Assembly (NCBI RefSeq): GCF_018682675.1
Contig: NZ_JAFMTR010000033.1
Location: 1-64,000 of the forward strand
From: Sphingopyxis soli
GTDB taxonomy: Bacteria; Pseudomonadota; Alphaproteobacteria; Sphingomonadales; Sphingomonadaceae
Reading direction: 5' to 3'
DNA length: 64,000 nt
The notes below the pieces were generated by a model. That model saw nothing but the letters and a program-made list of their open reading frames with translations. It was not told the origin of the DNA and did not search any database. A program made the translations under genes and the position numbers. Of this stretch, positions 1 through 7,703 are shown piece after piece; the first letter of the stretch is position 1, and every line of letters starts with the position of its first letter.

Positions 1-309
1 ACCCGGCGCGGGGCTTTCCTCATGCCTTGAGGGCTTGGCGTGGGCCTTTTCCTGCACCGGAACGCGCTTGCGGGCCTGCAGAGAGGAAGAAATCCGCTCA
101 GCAAGCACCGAGTATCCGGCGGCGAACGGACCGCCTCAACCATCGACGGTTCCCCCAATTTTCACGCCACCTGCGTTCCGCTTCGCTCCACTCCGGCGAC
201 GAGAAAATCGGCTCCCCCGTCGCCCGCTTCGCGGCCGCTGCGCGGTGGTTGACCCCGCCCGCTCCCCGCCGGGCGATGGCTCATCTTTCGCTTGTATCAG
301 GAGGATGAG
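1..309. other. GC-rich stretch with no supportable gene
   Basis: A reading frame entering from the left stops at 28-30 and is too short to identify. The remainder has several overlapping open frames, none with a ribosome site or recognisable family. A short hairpin (CGCCCG facing CGGGCG, about 256-275) precedes the strong ribosome site of the next gene. Probably untranslated leader or promoter DNA of the ICE. Confidence 0.4.
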
Positions 310-471
310 ATGTCGGTTGAACAACAGATCGAGGAGCTTCGCGCGGAGCTTTCATGGTGCGATGACGCGGGAGAACGGCGGCAGATCGAAGCCGAATTAA
401 GGGCCGCTGAGAAGAGGCTGAAGCGGTGCAATCGGGCGCTGCGTCAGGCCGAACAGGCAGGCTGGCAATAA
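310..471 (+). CDS. Small charged helical protein, function unknown
   Basis: A 53-residue protein (begins MSVEQQIEELRAEL) starting at an ATG preceded by a strong AGGAGG ribosome site at 299-304. Heptad-like Leu/Ala spacing with many Glu and Arg residues predicts one long helix or short coiled coil; there is no membrane segment or signal. A strong terminator follows 30 bases downstream, so it is likely the last gene of a transcript. It sits just upstream of the relaxase region in the ICE backbone. I do not recognise the family; a small partner of DNA processing or a regulator would fit, but that is only inference. Confidence 0.6.
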   Translation: MSVEQQIEELRAELSWCDDAGERRQIEAELRAAEKRLKRCNRALRQAEQAGWQ

Positions 472-501
472 GGCGATGCGCTGTTGAAGGGGCAGGTTCG
501 C

Positions 502-536
502 GGGAGTGGTGCCGCATGGCGCCGCTCCCCTTTTTT
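502..536 (+). terminator. Rho-independent terminator
   Basis: Stem GGGAGTGGTGCC (502-513), GCAT loop and GGCGCCGCTCCC (518-529) pair over 12 positions with two G-U pairs, followed by six T at 531-536. It separates the small gene at 310-471 from the relaxase transcript. Confidence 0.85.
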
Positions 537-599
537 GATCGGGAAGGCGGGAAGGCAAAGCGGGCGTCTGGGGCGGCAGGTGGCAGTCGGGCTCGATGG

Positions 600-760
600 C
601 AAGATAGAGGCAAAATCTCGCGATTTTGTAAGTGTTTGTCTGCACATCGTTTTTTGAAGGCTTTTGCGAGACTCGCCCTTTGAGTGCGAGACAGGGTTAC
701 CAGGAGTGGCGGTTTTCTGGGCTTTTCCGATCCCAATCGCGAGACTCCTTGCGCTCTGGC
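600..760 (+). other. Candidate origin of transfer (oriT) and relaxase leader
   Basis: The gap between the terminator and the relaxase gene holds an inverted repeat CAAAATC/GATTTTG (611-617 and 622-628). It also holds three GCGAGAC repeats (666-672, 686-692, 739-745), two of them extended to GCGAGACTC. Repeats next to the relaxase gene are typical of oriT in this class of element. The nic site cannot be assigned from sequence alone; an operator array is the alternative. Confidence 0.35.
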
Positions 761-817
761 GAGGACGCGCCATTCTTATCGGCGGGGAGCGTCATTCCGG
801 CATGGAAGGACGCCGCT

Positions 818-2782
818 ATGCGCGATGATGAGTTCGAACCGCAGCTGGGCCGGATGCGCGGCCGGGGCAAGGAGCAGCGCTACCTGAGCCGCGTCGTGAA
901 AGCGGCAAAGCGGGCCGGCATGAAAACGGGCAGGCGCGGCCGTTTCGACGGCAGCCGGATCGGGCGCGGCGCGAGTGTTGCGCGGGTGCTCAGATCGCGC
1001 GACCGATTGGGCGCGTTCCGGTCGCGCCGCGTGATCGTCAAGATACGGCCTGTCGGCCTTGGCGGGAAAGGCATGGGCGGTGCGAAGGCGCACCTTCGCT
1101 ATATTCAGCGCGACGGCGTGACCCGTGAGGGCGAGGCTGGTGCGCTCTACTCGCCCGACAGCGACGTCGCCGATGGCAAGGCGTTCCTCGAACGGTGTGA
1201 CGGCGACCGCCGCCAGTTCCGGTTCATCGTGTCGGCCGAGGACGCCGACCAGTATCCCGACTTGAAGCCGTTCGTGCGCCGGCTGATGACGCAGATGGAG
1301 CAGGATCTTGGGACAAAGCTCGATTGGGTGGCGGTCGACCATTTCAATACCGGCCATCCGCACACGCATATCGTGGTGCGCGGCGTAAACGATCGGGGTG
1401 AGAATCTGCTGATCGCGCGCGAGTATATCTCGCACGGGAGCCGGCAGCGGGCGATCGAGATCGTCAACCTCGACCTGGGGCCGCGCACCGACCTTGAAAT
1501 CGAAGAGCGGCTTCGCAGCGATACGGGTGCCGAGCGGCTGACCGCGATCGACAGACGGCTGATCCGCGACATGGATACCGCGCGGCTGGTCAGCGCGAGC
1601 GATGGCGATCCCTTCCAGCAATCGCTTCGCGTCGGTCGCCTGCAGAAACTCGGGCGCATGGGACTCGCCTCGCATGTCGGCAACGGCACCTGGCGGCTTG
1701 AGCCCGACCTTGCGAACACACTGCGCCAGATCGGCGAGCGCGGCGACATCATCCGCACCATGCAGCGCGAGCTGACCGCGCGGAAGCTCGATCGTGCTGC
1801 GGTCGATCGCGTCATCTACGACCCGGTCGCGAAGGAGGCGACGCCGATCATCGGCCGCGTCGTGATGCGCGGGCTCGCCGACGAACATGAAGACCGTCAT
1901 TATCTGCTGGTCGACGGCATCGACGGGCGCACCCATTATGCCGAGATCGGCAAGGGCGAGCTGGTCGACACGATCCCCGAAAATGCCATCGTCCGGATCG
2001 CGCCACGCGAGGGCGGCATTCGCGCCGTCGATCGGACGATCGACGAGATCGCGGCGGCGAACGGCGGGCGCTATTCGATCGACGCCCATCTGAAGCACGA
2101 TCCGACCGCCAGCGAACGCTTCGCCGAAACGCATGTCCGGCGGCTTGAAGCGATGCGAAAAATCTCGGGCGTCGTCGAGCGCGAGCCCGACGGAAGCTGG
2201 ATCATCGCGCCGGACCATCTCGCCAGGGTCGAGAGGTTCGAAGCCATGCAGTTCCGCGACCACCCCGTTGCCATTGAAACCCTGTCGGCGATCCCGCTCG
2301 ACAAATTACCGGGAACCGATGCCGCGACCTGGCTCGATCGCGAGCTGGTCGCCGAAGCGCCGGTGCCAGTGCGCGATGCTGGGTTCGGGCACGAGGTTCG
2401 TTCAGCGCAGGCGATGCGACGGCAATGGCTGATCACCGAACAGCTTGCAGACGAACAGGATGGGCAGACGGTCTATCGGCGAGGGATGCTCGCCGCGCTC
2501 CAGCGGCGAGAATTGCTGCGTGTCGCCCGCCAGCTCTCCGACAAGTTAGGCGTTCCGTTCGCCGAGGCCAGAGAGGGGGAGGCTGTTCAAGGCAGGCTCG
2601 TGCGCGCAGTCGAGATGACGAGTGGTCGCCATGCGCTCATCGAACGGTCGCGCGATTTCACGCTGGTGCCGTGGCGCTCTGTTCTCGATCGCCATGTCGG
2701 TAAATCGGTCTCGGGCATCATGCGCGACGGCGGGATCAACTGGACACTCGGGCGGCAGCGCAGCGGGCCGAGCGTCTCCTGA
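818..2782 (+). CDS. rlxS: MOB relaxase, DUF3363 family (RlxS/VirD2-like)
   Basis: A 654-residue protein that should nick oriT and pilot the transferred strand to the coupling protein. The N-terminal half carries the relaxase fold, with a candidate catalytic tyrosine in AHLRYIQRDG (about residue 95) and the metal-binding three-histidine motif HPHTH (180-184). The C-terminal half is the DUF3363 extension. The ATG at 818 is chosen because GGAAGGA stands 7 bases upstream and the protein then begins MRDDEFEP, the usual family start; the frame is open from 632. Flanked upstream by candidate oriT repeats and downstream by the cargo operon. Length and motifs look intact, so the element may be transfer-competent. 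Confidence 0.93.
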   Translation: MRDDEFEPQLGRMRGRGKEQRYLSRVVKAAKRAGMKTGRRGRFDGSRIGRGASVARVLRSRDRLGAFRSRRVIVKIRPVGLGGKGMGGAKAHLRYIQRDGVTREGEAGALYSPDSDVADGKAFLERCDGDRRQFRFIVSAEDADQYPDLKPFVRRLMTQMEQDLGTKLDWVAVDHFNTGHPHTHIVVRGVNDRGENLLIAREYISHGSRQRAIEIVNLDLGPRTDLEIEERLRSDTGAERLTAIDRRLIRDMDTARLVSASDGDPFQQSLRVGRLQKLGRMGLASHVGNGTWRLEPDLANTLRQIGERGDIIRTMQRELTARKLDRAAVDRVIYDPVAKEATPIIGRVVMRGLADEHEDRHYLLVDGIDGRTHYAEIGKGELVDTIPENAIVRIAPREGGIRAVDRTIDEIAAANGGRYSIDAHLKHDPTASERFAETHVRRLEAMRKISGVVEREPDGSWIIAPDHLARVERFEAMQFRDHPVAIETLSAIPLDKLPGTDAATWLDRELVAEAPVPVRDAGFGHEVRSAQAMRRQWLITEQLADEQDGQTVYRRGMLAALQRRELLRVARQLSDKLGVPFAEAREGEAVQGRLVRAVEMTSGRHALIERSRDFTLVPWRSVLDRHVGKSVSGIMRDGGINWTLGRQRSGPSVS

Positions 2783-2804
2783 TCCGGAGGATTCGGGCTT
2801 TCTA

Positions 2805-2840
2805 TTTTCATGAAATTATGTTTTCATGGATTCATGAAAA
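2805..2840. promoter_or_regulatory. Three-half-site inverted-repeat operator
   Basis: TTTTCATGAA (2805-2814) is the exact reverse complement of TTCATGAAAA (2831-2840). A third half, TTTTCATG (2821-2828), makes an 8-bp inverted repeat with CATGAAAA around GATT. It overlaps the candidate start codons of the ribbon-helix-helix gene, so autorepression by that protein is the simplest reading. Confidence 0.55.
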
Positions 2841-3034
2841 ATATCGCAGCGCAAACCGATGTCGGCGACGAGCATCTTCAGGTGCAGATTCCTGCCGTTA
2901 CGAAACGCGATCTCGGTCAACGGTCGCTCGATTCCCGCGAGCCGATCCGGATGATCGTACTGCGGGCACTTGAAGCCTATGGCGTGAGCGTCCCCGCAGA
3001 CGCGATATCGGATCGCCGGAAGGGCAGGCGATGA
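2834..3034 (+). CDS. Ribbon-helix-helix DNA-binding protein, putative cargo-operon repressor
   Basis: A 66-residue protein whose segment LQVQIPAVTKRDLGQRSLD followed by REPIRMIVLRALEAYGV has the strand-helix-helix pattern of RHH proteins (Arc/ParG/CopG type). It should bind DNA as a dimer. It lies on a multi-half-site palindrome and its stop overlaps the start of the pyrophosphohydrolase gene (ATGA), so the two are translationally coupled. An in-frame ATG at 2810 would add 8 residues; neither start has a clear ribosome site (GGAGG at 2785-2789 is too far). Likely role: autoregulator of the plus-strand cargo operon. A partition role is less likely because no ParA is nearby. Confidence 0.65.
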   Translation: MKNIAAQTDVGDEHLQVQIPAVTKRDLGQRSLDSREPIRMIVLRALEAYGVSVPADAISDRRKGRR

Positions 3035-4209
3035 GCGAGGATTTCGAAGCTCTCACTGTTGCGGATTATGCGAAGCAGGCCGCGCGGACTGATCAACGCA
3101 GCGGTGGCCGCGCACTGGGCTTCTCGATGCTTGGCCTTTTCGGCGAAGTCGGCAGCTTGCTCAGTGAGGCCAAGAAAAAGCAGCGCGACGATGCCTCCTA
3201 CCTGGGTTACGCTCACGCCGTCGCGGAAGAGCTTGGTGACGTCCTTTGGTATCTGGCGGCGATCGCACGGCGCAGCCGCATGGCGCTCAGCGACATCGCT
3301 GCCGCCGCGGCGACAAACGGCGGACAATGGCAGACGGGCGGCAACGAAACGCTCAGTTTCCATGCGCTGCAGCCGCAGCACATTCCGCTTGCCAAGGCAC
3401 CGATGCCGCAGTTCGAGCATAGCCTGCTCGCGCTGGCAGGCGACGTTGGGCTGCTCATCAACGATTTCCAGGCGGGCGGTCTTGCGAAGGACCGCGAAGC
3501 ACTCGCGGGCCGGCTGGTCGCGGTCATGCGCCGGTTGATCCAGGCGGCAAACGAATCCGGTGTTACCATCGAGGCTGCCGCCGTGAAGAATCTTCACAAG
3601 ATCTTCGATCGCTGGCCGCGCGAGCGCATCTATCCGGCGCCGACCGATGCGGCGCTCGACCCAGAAGAGCAATTGCCGCGGCGGATGGCGATCGACGTCT
3701 ATGAACGCACCGTTCGCGGGCAGACATTCGTGTATCAACGCTCAAGCGGTGTGTATGTCGGCGACCGGCTCACCGACAACGCGCTCGAACCCGACGACTA
3801 TCGTTTCCACGATGTCTTTCACTACGCTTATGTCGCGGTGCTTGGCTGGTCGCCAGTGCTGCGTGCGCTGCTCCGTCTCAAGCGCAAGAGCGATCCGAAA
3901 CTCGACGACGCCGAAGACGGTGCTCGGGCGATTCTCATCGAAGAGGGCATAACTTCCTGGATTTTCGGACAAGCGCAGCAACTCCGGTACTTTGAAAACG
4001 TGAAGCGCGGTGGCCTTCCGCTGGACATGCTGAAGCATGTCCGCCAGTTCGTCGCCGGCTACGAATCAGAACGCTGTCCGCTGTGGCTTTGGGAGGAAGC
4101 GATCCTCCAGGGCTATACGGCTTTCCGCTTCCTTCAGGAGCATCGGCGCGGCCGCGTCCTGATCGACTTCGCCAATCGCCGCCTGCGTATCAAGGAATTG
4201 CCGTCATGA
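3031..4209 (+). CDS. MazG-like nucleoside triphosphate pyrophosphohydrolase
   Basis: A 392-residue protein. Residues 34-80 have the MazG-like metal-binding pattern, GLFGEVGSLLSEAKKK then VAEELGDVLWYL, whose acidic residues coordinate Mg2+ in all-alpha NTP pyrophosphatases. The family cleaves (d)NTPs to monophosphate plus pyrophosphate. The second half (FHDVFHYAYVAVLGWSPV, then a helical segment ending near 380) matches the conserved long C-terminal region of a MazG subfamily of about 390 residues that often neighbours uracil-DNA-glycosylase genes. ATGA overlaps on both sides couple it to the RHH and glycosylase genes. The substrate cannot be read from sequence; dUTP or a modified dNTP would suit the context. 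Confidence 0.8.
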   Translation: MSEDFEALTVADYAKQAARTDQRSGGRALGFSMLGLFGEVGSLLSEAKKKQRDDASYLGYAHAVAEELGDVLWYLAAIARRSRMALSDIAAAAATNGGQWQTGGNETLSFHALQPQHIPLAKAPMPQFEHSLLALAGDVGLLINDFQAGGLAKDREALAGRLVAVMRRLIQAANESGVTIEAAAVKNLHKIFDRWPRERIYPAPTDAALDPEEQLPRRMAIDVYERTVRGQTFVYQRSSGVYVGDRLTDNALEPDDYRFHDVFHYAYVAVLGWSPVLRALLRLKRKSDPKLDDAEDGARAILIEEGITSWIFGQAQQLRYFENVKRGGLPLDMLKHVRQFVAGYESERCPLWLWEEAILQGYTAFRFLQEHRRGRVLIDFANRRLRIKELPS

Positions 4210-4910
4210 CCCCGAAATCCTTTGTGTCCACCCTGGCGGCGACCGAACTTCCCTCAGTGTTCAATCCCTGGCGCGATCGCTGCACGGTCCATGACCGCAG
4301 CGACGCCGCCGCCCGGCGCCGCGACAATCTCGAAATGCTGCTCACCGCGGCGCTTGATCATCGCGTCGAAACGATCTGGATCGCGCGTGATCTCGGCTAT
4401 CGCGGGGGGCGGCGTACGGGCGTACCGCTGACCGACGAAATTCACCTCGGACATGCCGGCACGCTGATGGGCGGCATCGCATTTGAACGTGCGACGCAGG
4501 GACCCGCCGTGGCGGAGCGCACCGCGGCGATCGTCTGGCGTGTGCTAGAGCGGATCGGTCAGCCTGTCATGCTCTGGAACGTTTTCCCGTTCCATCCCCA
4601 TGAAGCGGATGATCCGATGTCGAACCGATGCCACACGCGAAGCGAGCGCGAGGCGACCTGGCCGATATTGCAAGCCCTCGTGTCAATGATCCGGCCCCGC
4701 CAGATCGTCGCGATCGGGCGCGACGCTCACCTGGCGCTGGACGGTCTCGACATTCCGACCACCGCGGTCCGCCATCCGAGCTACGGCGGGCAGCGCGAGT
4801 TCATCGAGGGCATGTTCAGCCTGTACGGTGTCGCGGATGACAACGATGAGCCGCTAGAACTGCCGTTGGGCGCGCCTCACGCCGCAGCACGGAGATGTGC
4901 GCTCGCCTGA
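4206..4910 (+). CDS. Uracil-DNA glycosylase-like protein
   Basis: A 234-residue protein. GYRGGRRTGVPLTDE (64-78) resembles the substrate-pocket loop of UDG-superfamily proteins, WNVFPFHPHE (124-133) the central strand-loop, and RHPSYGG (189-195) the C-terminal HPS-type motif. The family removes uracil or related bases from DNA, leaving abasic sites. The ATG at 4206 overlaps the preceding stop (ATGA). The last 34 bases overlap the convergent thymidylate-synthase-like gene. No Fe-S cysteine set is visible, so it is not a classical family 4/5 UDG. Paired with a dNTP pyrophosphohydrolase it could act on uracil-containing or hypermodified DNA; activity is inferred. Confidence 0.75.
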   Translation: MTPKSFVSTLAATELPSVFNPWRDRCTVHDRSDAAARRRDNLEMLLTAALDHRVETIWIARDLGYRGGRRTGVPLTDEIHLGHAGTLMGGIAFERATQGPAVAERTAAIVWRVLERIGQPVMLWNVFPFHPHEADDPMSNRCHTRSEREATWPILQALVSMIRPRQIVAIGRDAHLALDGLDIPTTAVRHPSYGGQREFIEGMFSLYGVADDNDEPLELPLGAPHAAARRCALA

Positions 4911-5656
4911 TCGCAGCGTTCAAAGAGTTGCTTAAGATCGCCGCGGTTCCAGTTGGCGGTGTCGACCGTGGCGTTGGTCGAGACGATCGTGAGCGGACCC
5001 AGCGCGACCCCGCCTTCCTTGGCGATGAATTCGAGCAGACGGCCGAGGCCGATCAGATTGCCGAGCAGTTTTTCGATATAGTAGTGATTGCGGTAGAGCG
5101 CGGTCATGCCGAGGCGACGATCGTCGCCCTTGCCGATCAGCTTGAGACTGGCAAAGCTCAGGCACTGACCGCCGTAGGGCGAGTCATTCACGTCGCGGGC
5201 GGGGTCGAAGATCAGCAGTTCGAATTTGTTGAGCGCTCGGACGTTCGGGTTGCGCAGGCGCTCGACGATGCCCCAGATTTGATTGATTGGCTGGCCGTCG
5301 GCGCGGGGCAATTCCATCATCCGTTCGAAATAATAGCCCGACCAAGCGCCCGACCTCCGGACCTTCGGCAGCACGTTGTCGCGAAACCGGTCGAAGAATT
5401 GCGGCGCGCCGTAGCGCCTGTACAGCGCTGCCGGAAAAATCGTGTTGGCGACCGTCTCGATGGGCTTCTTGCCATGGCCCGAAAGGAAGGCATCGACTTC
5501 CGCCACGACGGGATCGGCGAGTGTTGCGCGCGCAGTCGGCTCGGCCACGGAGATGACGACATTCTGCGCCTGGTGTCCGGTGGCGAGGTCGACGAGCCGG
5601 ACCGCCTCGCGCCAGCCAGCAACGCAGTCAGGCTGCGGCGGTATGGGAAGATACAT
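4877..5656 (-). CDS. Thymidylate-synthase-like protein
   Basis: A 259-residue protein with the order of thymidylate synthase core motifs. INQIWGIVERLRNPNVR (about 124-140) resembles the DQ...L...P.SRR helix. YGGQCLSFASLKL (161-173) resembles the catalytic-cysteine loop (Cys165). LYRNHYYIEKLLGN (187-200) resembles the YQRS-to-N segment, followed by LIGLGRLLEFIAKEGGV, like the substrate-binding helix. Thymidylate synthases and their dUMP/dCMP-hydroxymethylase relatives add one-carbon units to pyrimidine nucleotides. The first R of the RR motif and the QRS serine are replaced, so substrate or activity may differ. Last gene of the minus operon, overlapping the protease gene by 29 bases. Family assignment is by eye. 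Confidence 0.6.
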   Translation of the reverse strand: MYLPIPPQPDCVAGWREAVRLVDLATGHQAQNVVISVAEPTARATLADPVVAEVDAFLSGHGKKPIETVANTIFPAALYRRYGAPQFFDRFRDNVLPKVRRSGAWSGYYFERMMELPRADGQPINQIWGIVERLRNPNVRALNKFELLIFDPARDVNDSPYGGQCLSFASLKLIGKGDDRRLGMTALYRNHYYIEKLLGNLIGLGRLLEFIAKEGGVALGPLTIVSTNATVDTANWNRGDLKQLFERCDQASAHLRAAA

Positions 5657-6308
5657 CGACTTCCTCCGTCAAATTTGCCGTGGCGAAAAGGCGCGGCGCT
5701 AGAAAGCGCTCAGTAAGCCAGGCGTGGCCTTCCAAGCCCCAACCTGGTCCCCAGCTGTTGCGGATGAGAATGGCCGGGGTGCCGTCCACGGTTCCATGCC
5801 CGACCGCGACGACCGCGTGCCGTTGCGCTGGCTCGGGGAGTTCGTCGTTCGCCGGATCGACGACGCCATCACCGCGCGGCTGGAAGAAAGACCGTGACAG
5901 CATCGTCAGCATGAGCACCGGCGTGTCACGATCCAGCGCGGCAAGGATGGATGACAGGTCGGTTCCATCCCTCTGTCCGTTGCGGCCATAGAGCGGGCCA
6001 ACGGTCGCCGGCGGCGTCCACAGTCGATGATCGGCTGGAACCGCTGCCAGATACGGCCAGCCTTTCTCGTCGGGTTGGCCATCGAGCCGTAGCGCGTCCA
6101 GCATTGTGGATAGCAGTGCGCCGCTCGTCGGCGGTCTGCCCGCCCGTTTCTGCGCGGCATAAAAGGCGAATTCACACGACAGCGGTGCCCAGCCGTCGCG
6201 AAGCCCGGCGTGGGTGTCGCTCGCGGCGAATGCGAGGCATGTCGGCCGCGCGCCTTGATCGCGCGCAGGCCCGAACAGCGGCCGAAGGTCACGGACGATA
6301 TCGATCAT
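5628..6308 (-). CDS. Papain-like (C1 family) cysteine protease
   Basis: A 226-residue protein with the full papain catalytic set in order: Gln18 in RDQG, Cys24 in PTCLAFAAS, His164 in RHAVVAVGHG and Asn184 in IRNSWGPGWG. The fold length fits a bare mature catalytic domain with no propeptide or signal peptide, so it should act in the cytosol and need another means of restraint. The upstream gene in the same operon encodes a protein with a chagasin-like inhibitor domain, which suits exactly this protease class. The end of the gene overlaps the thymidylate-synthase-like start. Likely effector or signal-processing protease of the cargo system. Confidence 0.85.
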   Translation of the reverse strand: MIDIVRDLRPLFGPARDQGARPTCLAFAASDTHAGLRDGWAPLSCEFAFYAAQKRAGRPPTSGALLSTMLDALRLDGQPDEKGWPYLAAVPADHRLWTPPATVGPLYGRNGQRDGTDLSSILAALDRDTPVLMLTMLSRSFFQPRGDGVVDPANDELPEPAQRHAVVAVGHGTVDGTPAILIRNSWGPGWGLEGHAWLTERFLAPRLFATANLTEEVDVSSHTAAA

Positions 6309-6314
6309 GGGGCG

Positions 6315-7325
6315 TCAGGCGGCCTCGAGCAGGTGCCGCCGTTCGGCGCGCGACAGGCCCGTCTGTTCCGGGCCGGTGAGGTCGAAATCGAGCGTCAGGC
6401 TGGTGAGGGCCGGCGCAGGCTGCCACGGCCGCCGCTCGTCGAGCGACATGCGGCCGCGCCGCGGCGCATCGGGCGCCGCGGTGACACGGCGGACAACGGG
6501 ACCACCGATGCCATCGCCGTCGATTGCCTCACGCTCGTCTCGAACGACGGCGAAGCCGCTGGCGATCAGTTGGTCGAGATCCCAGAGATACCCACCGCCG
6601 CTATGTTCTTCGAGCTGCAGCACGAAAAGATCATTGCGACTGCCATCGATCCGCGAGCCGGCATCGCGCTCGGTCAGCAGCCAGACGTCGCCGCGATAGT
6701 TGTCGGGCCGATAGTCCTTGAGGAGATCGACCTTCAGGCTGCGCGGCTGCGTCCGGAGCAGGTCGGTCATCACCGATGGCGAAATCAGATTGTAGCGAAC
6801 CAGGGTGCGGCACGTCGCCTCATAGCTGGCGCCGATCCGCAGCGAGAGCTGATAGACGACATTGGGGCGCCGGAAATGATCGATCTGCCATCCTTGTCGC
6901 GCGCTGTGCGCGAGCACCAGCCATTTCGGCATCATGAAGGCGATCGCAAAGGCGTCGGCTTCGGTTTCCTCGAAGTTGTTTCCCGGTTCGGGCGACATCG
7001 GCATCCGGCGCAGGATGCTCTCATCGTCGAGGCTCGGCTCGTGTCGCATCGAAAAATGCCCGAGTTCGTGCGCGGCCGTGAAGCGCTGGATGCTCATCGG
7101 TCGTTCCGTCGTGACGAGAACGCCAGGAGCAGGTGCGCTGAGATAGGCGCCGAGCAGGCCTTTCAGAGGACGAAGCAGCAAGGGTAGACCCACGGCATGG
7201 ATCGCGCCGAAGACATCGACGCTGCCGCCTTGGGTCTCGATCAGTGCGCGCGTATCGAGTTCGCGATGCAGGCGGCCCGCTGCCATCGTACCAGCGCGAA
7301 CCGCGCTCGCATAATCCGACGCCAT
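6315..7325 (-). CDS. ImmA/IrrE metalloprotease fused to a chagasin-like (I42) inhibitor domain
   Basis: A 336-residue protein. Residues 20-190 form an ImmA/IrrE zinc-peptidase domain with HELGH (86-90) and a downstream acidic helix EETEADAFA (119-127). The C-terminal third carries all three loop signatures of chagasin-type inhibitors of papain proteases: HSGGGYLW (241-248, in place of NPTTGYxW), GIGG (272-275) and RRPW (298-301). ImmA/IrrE enzymes usually cleave a partner XRE repressor, encoded here 3 bases upstream. The next gene downstream is a papain-like protease. A sensor protease carrying the inhibitor of its own operon's cysteine protease is inferred. No signal peptide. Confidence 0.8.
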   Translation of the reverse strand: MASDYASAVRAGTMAAGRLHRELDTRALIETQGGSVDVFGAIHAVGLPLLLRPLKGLLGAYLSAPAPGVLVTTERPMSIQRFTAAHELGHFSMRHEPSLDDESILRRMPMSPEPGNNFEETEADAFAIAFMMPKWLVLAHSARQGWQIDHFRRPNVVYQLSLRIGASYEATCRTLVRYNLISPSVMTDLLRTQPRSLKVDLLKDYRPDNYRGDVWLLTERDAGSRIDGSRNDLFVLQLEEHSGGGYLWDLDQLIASGFAVVRDEREAIDGDGIGGPVVRRVTAAPDAPRRGRMSLDERRPWQPAPALTSLTLDFDLTGPEQTGLSRAERRHLLEAA

Positions 7326-7328
7326 CGA

Positions 7329-7703
7329 TCAGCTCCGTTCGCCGCCAGACCGCGAGCGGAGATATTCGGCAAACCGGCTCAGCTCGGCCCGGTCCTCAGT
7401 CGACAAGGCCGCAACGCGTCGCGCCAGATGGGCGACATCGGCGGGAAGGCTCGCGGAGGCCTCGTCTTCGCCGGTAAAATAGGCCACCGACTGGCGGTAA
7501 AGACGGGCAAGCCGCGTCAGTTCGATCGCTTCAACGCGGCGCTGGCCATTCTCGATATCGGTAAGCGCGGTCCGGGGAATCTTGAGATAGGCAGCAACTT
7601 CTTCCTGCTTGAGGCCGAGATATTTCCGTGCTTCGCGCAGACGGTCGCCCAAGCGCCGCCGCTCCTGCTCGTCGCCTTCCTGGCGGAGTGCGAGATTGGT
7701 CAT
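7329..7703 (-). CDS. XRE-family helix-turn-helix regulator
   Basis: A 124-residue protein with an N-terminal HTH at about residues 20-75 (LREARKYLGLKQEEVAAYL then TALTDIENGQRRV) and a short helical C-terminus (RVAALSTEDRAELSRFAEYL). XRE proteins next to ImmA/IrrE peptidases are typically repressors destroyed by that peptidase on stress. The gene overlaps the acyl-carrier-like gene by 4 bases and stops 3 bases before the metalloprotease start, so all are on one transcript. The inverted repeat at 8061-8081 upstream of the operon is the likely binding site. Confidence 0.88.
   Translation of the reverse strand: MTNLALRQEGDEQERRRLGDRLREARKYLGLKQEEVAAYLKIPRTALTDIENGQRRVEAIELTRLARLYRQSVAYFTGEDEASASLPADVAHLARRVAALSTEDRAELSRFAEYLRSRSGGERS

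Noticed and set aside
1-309. Overlapping open frames at the left edge
   Set aside because: Three frames are open together with no ribosome site or recognisable protein, as expected by chance in GC-rich DNA.
776-2263. A 495-residue open frame antisense to the relaxase gene
   Set aside because: It exactly shadows the relaxase with no motif or ribosome site.
7329-7703. Simple toxin-antitoxin pair reading for XRE plus ImmA/IrrE
   Set aside because: The operon continues with a protease and a nucleotide-type enzyme and begins with an acyl-carrier-like gene, and the ImmA protein has an added inhibitor domain, so a two-gene TA label hides most of the content.
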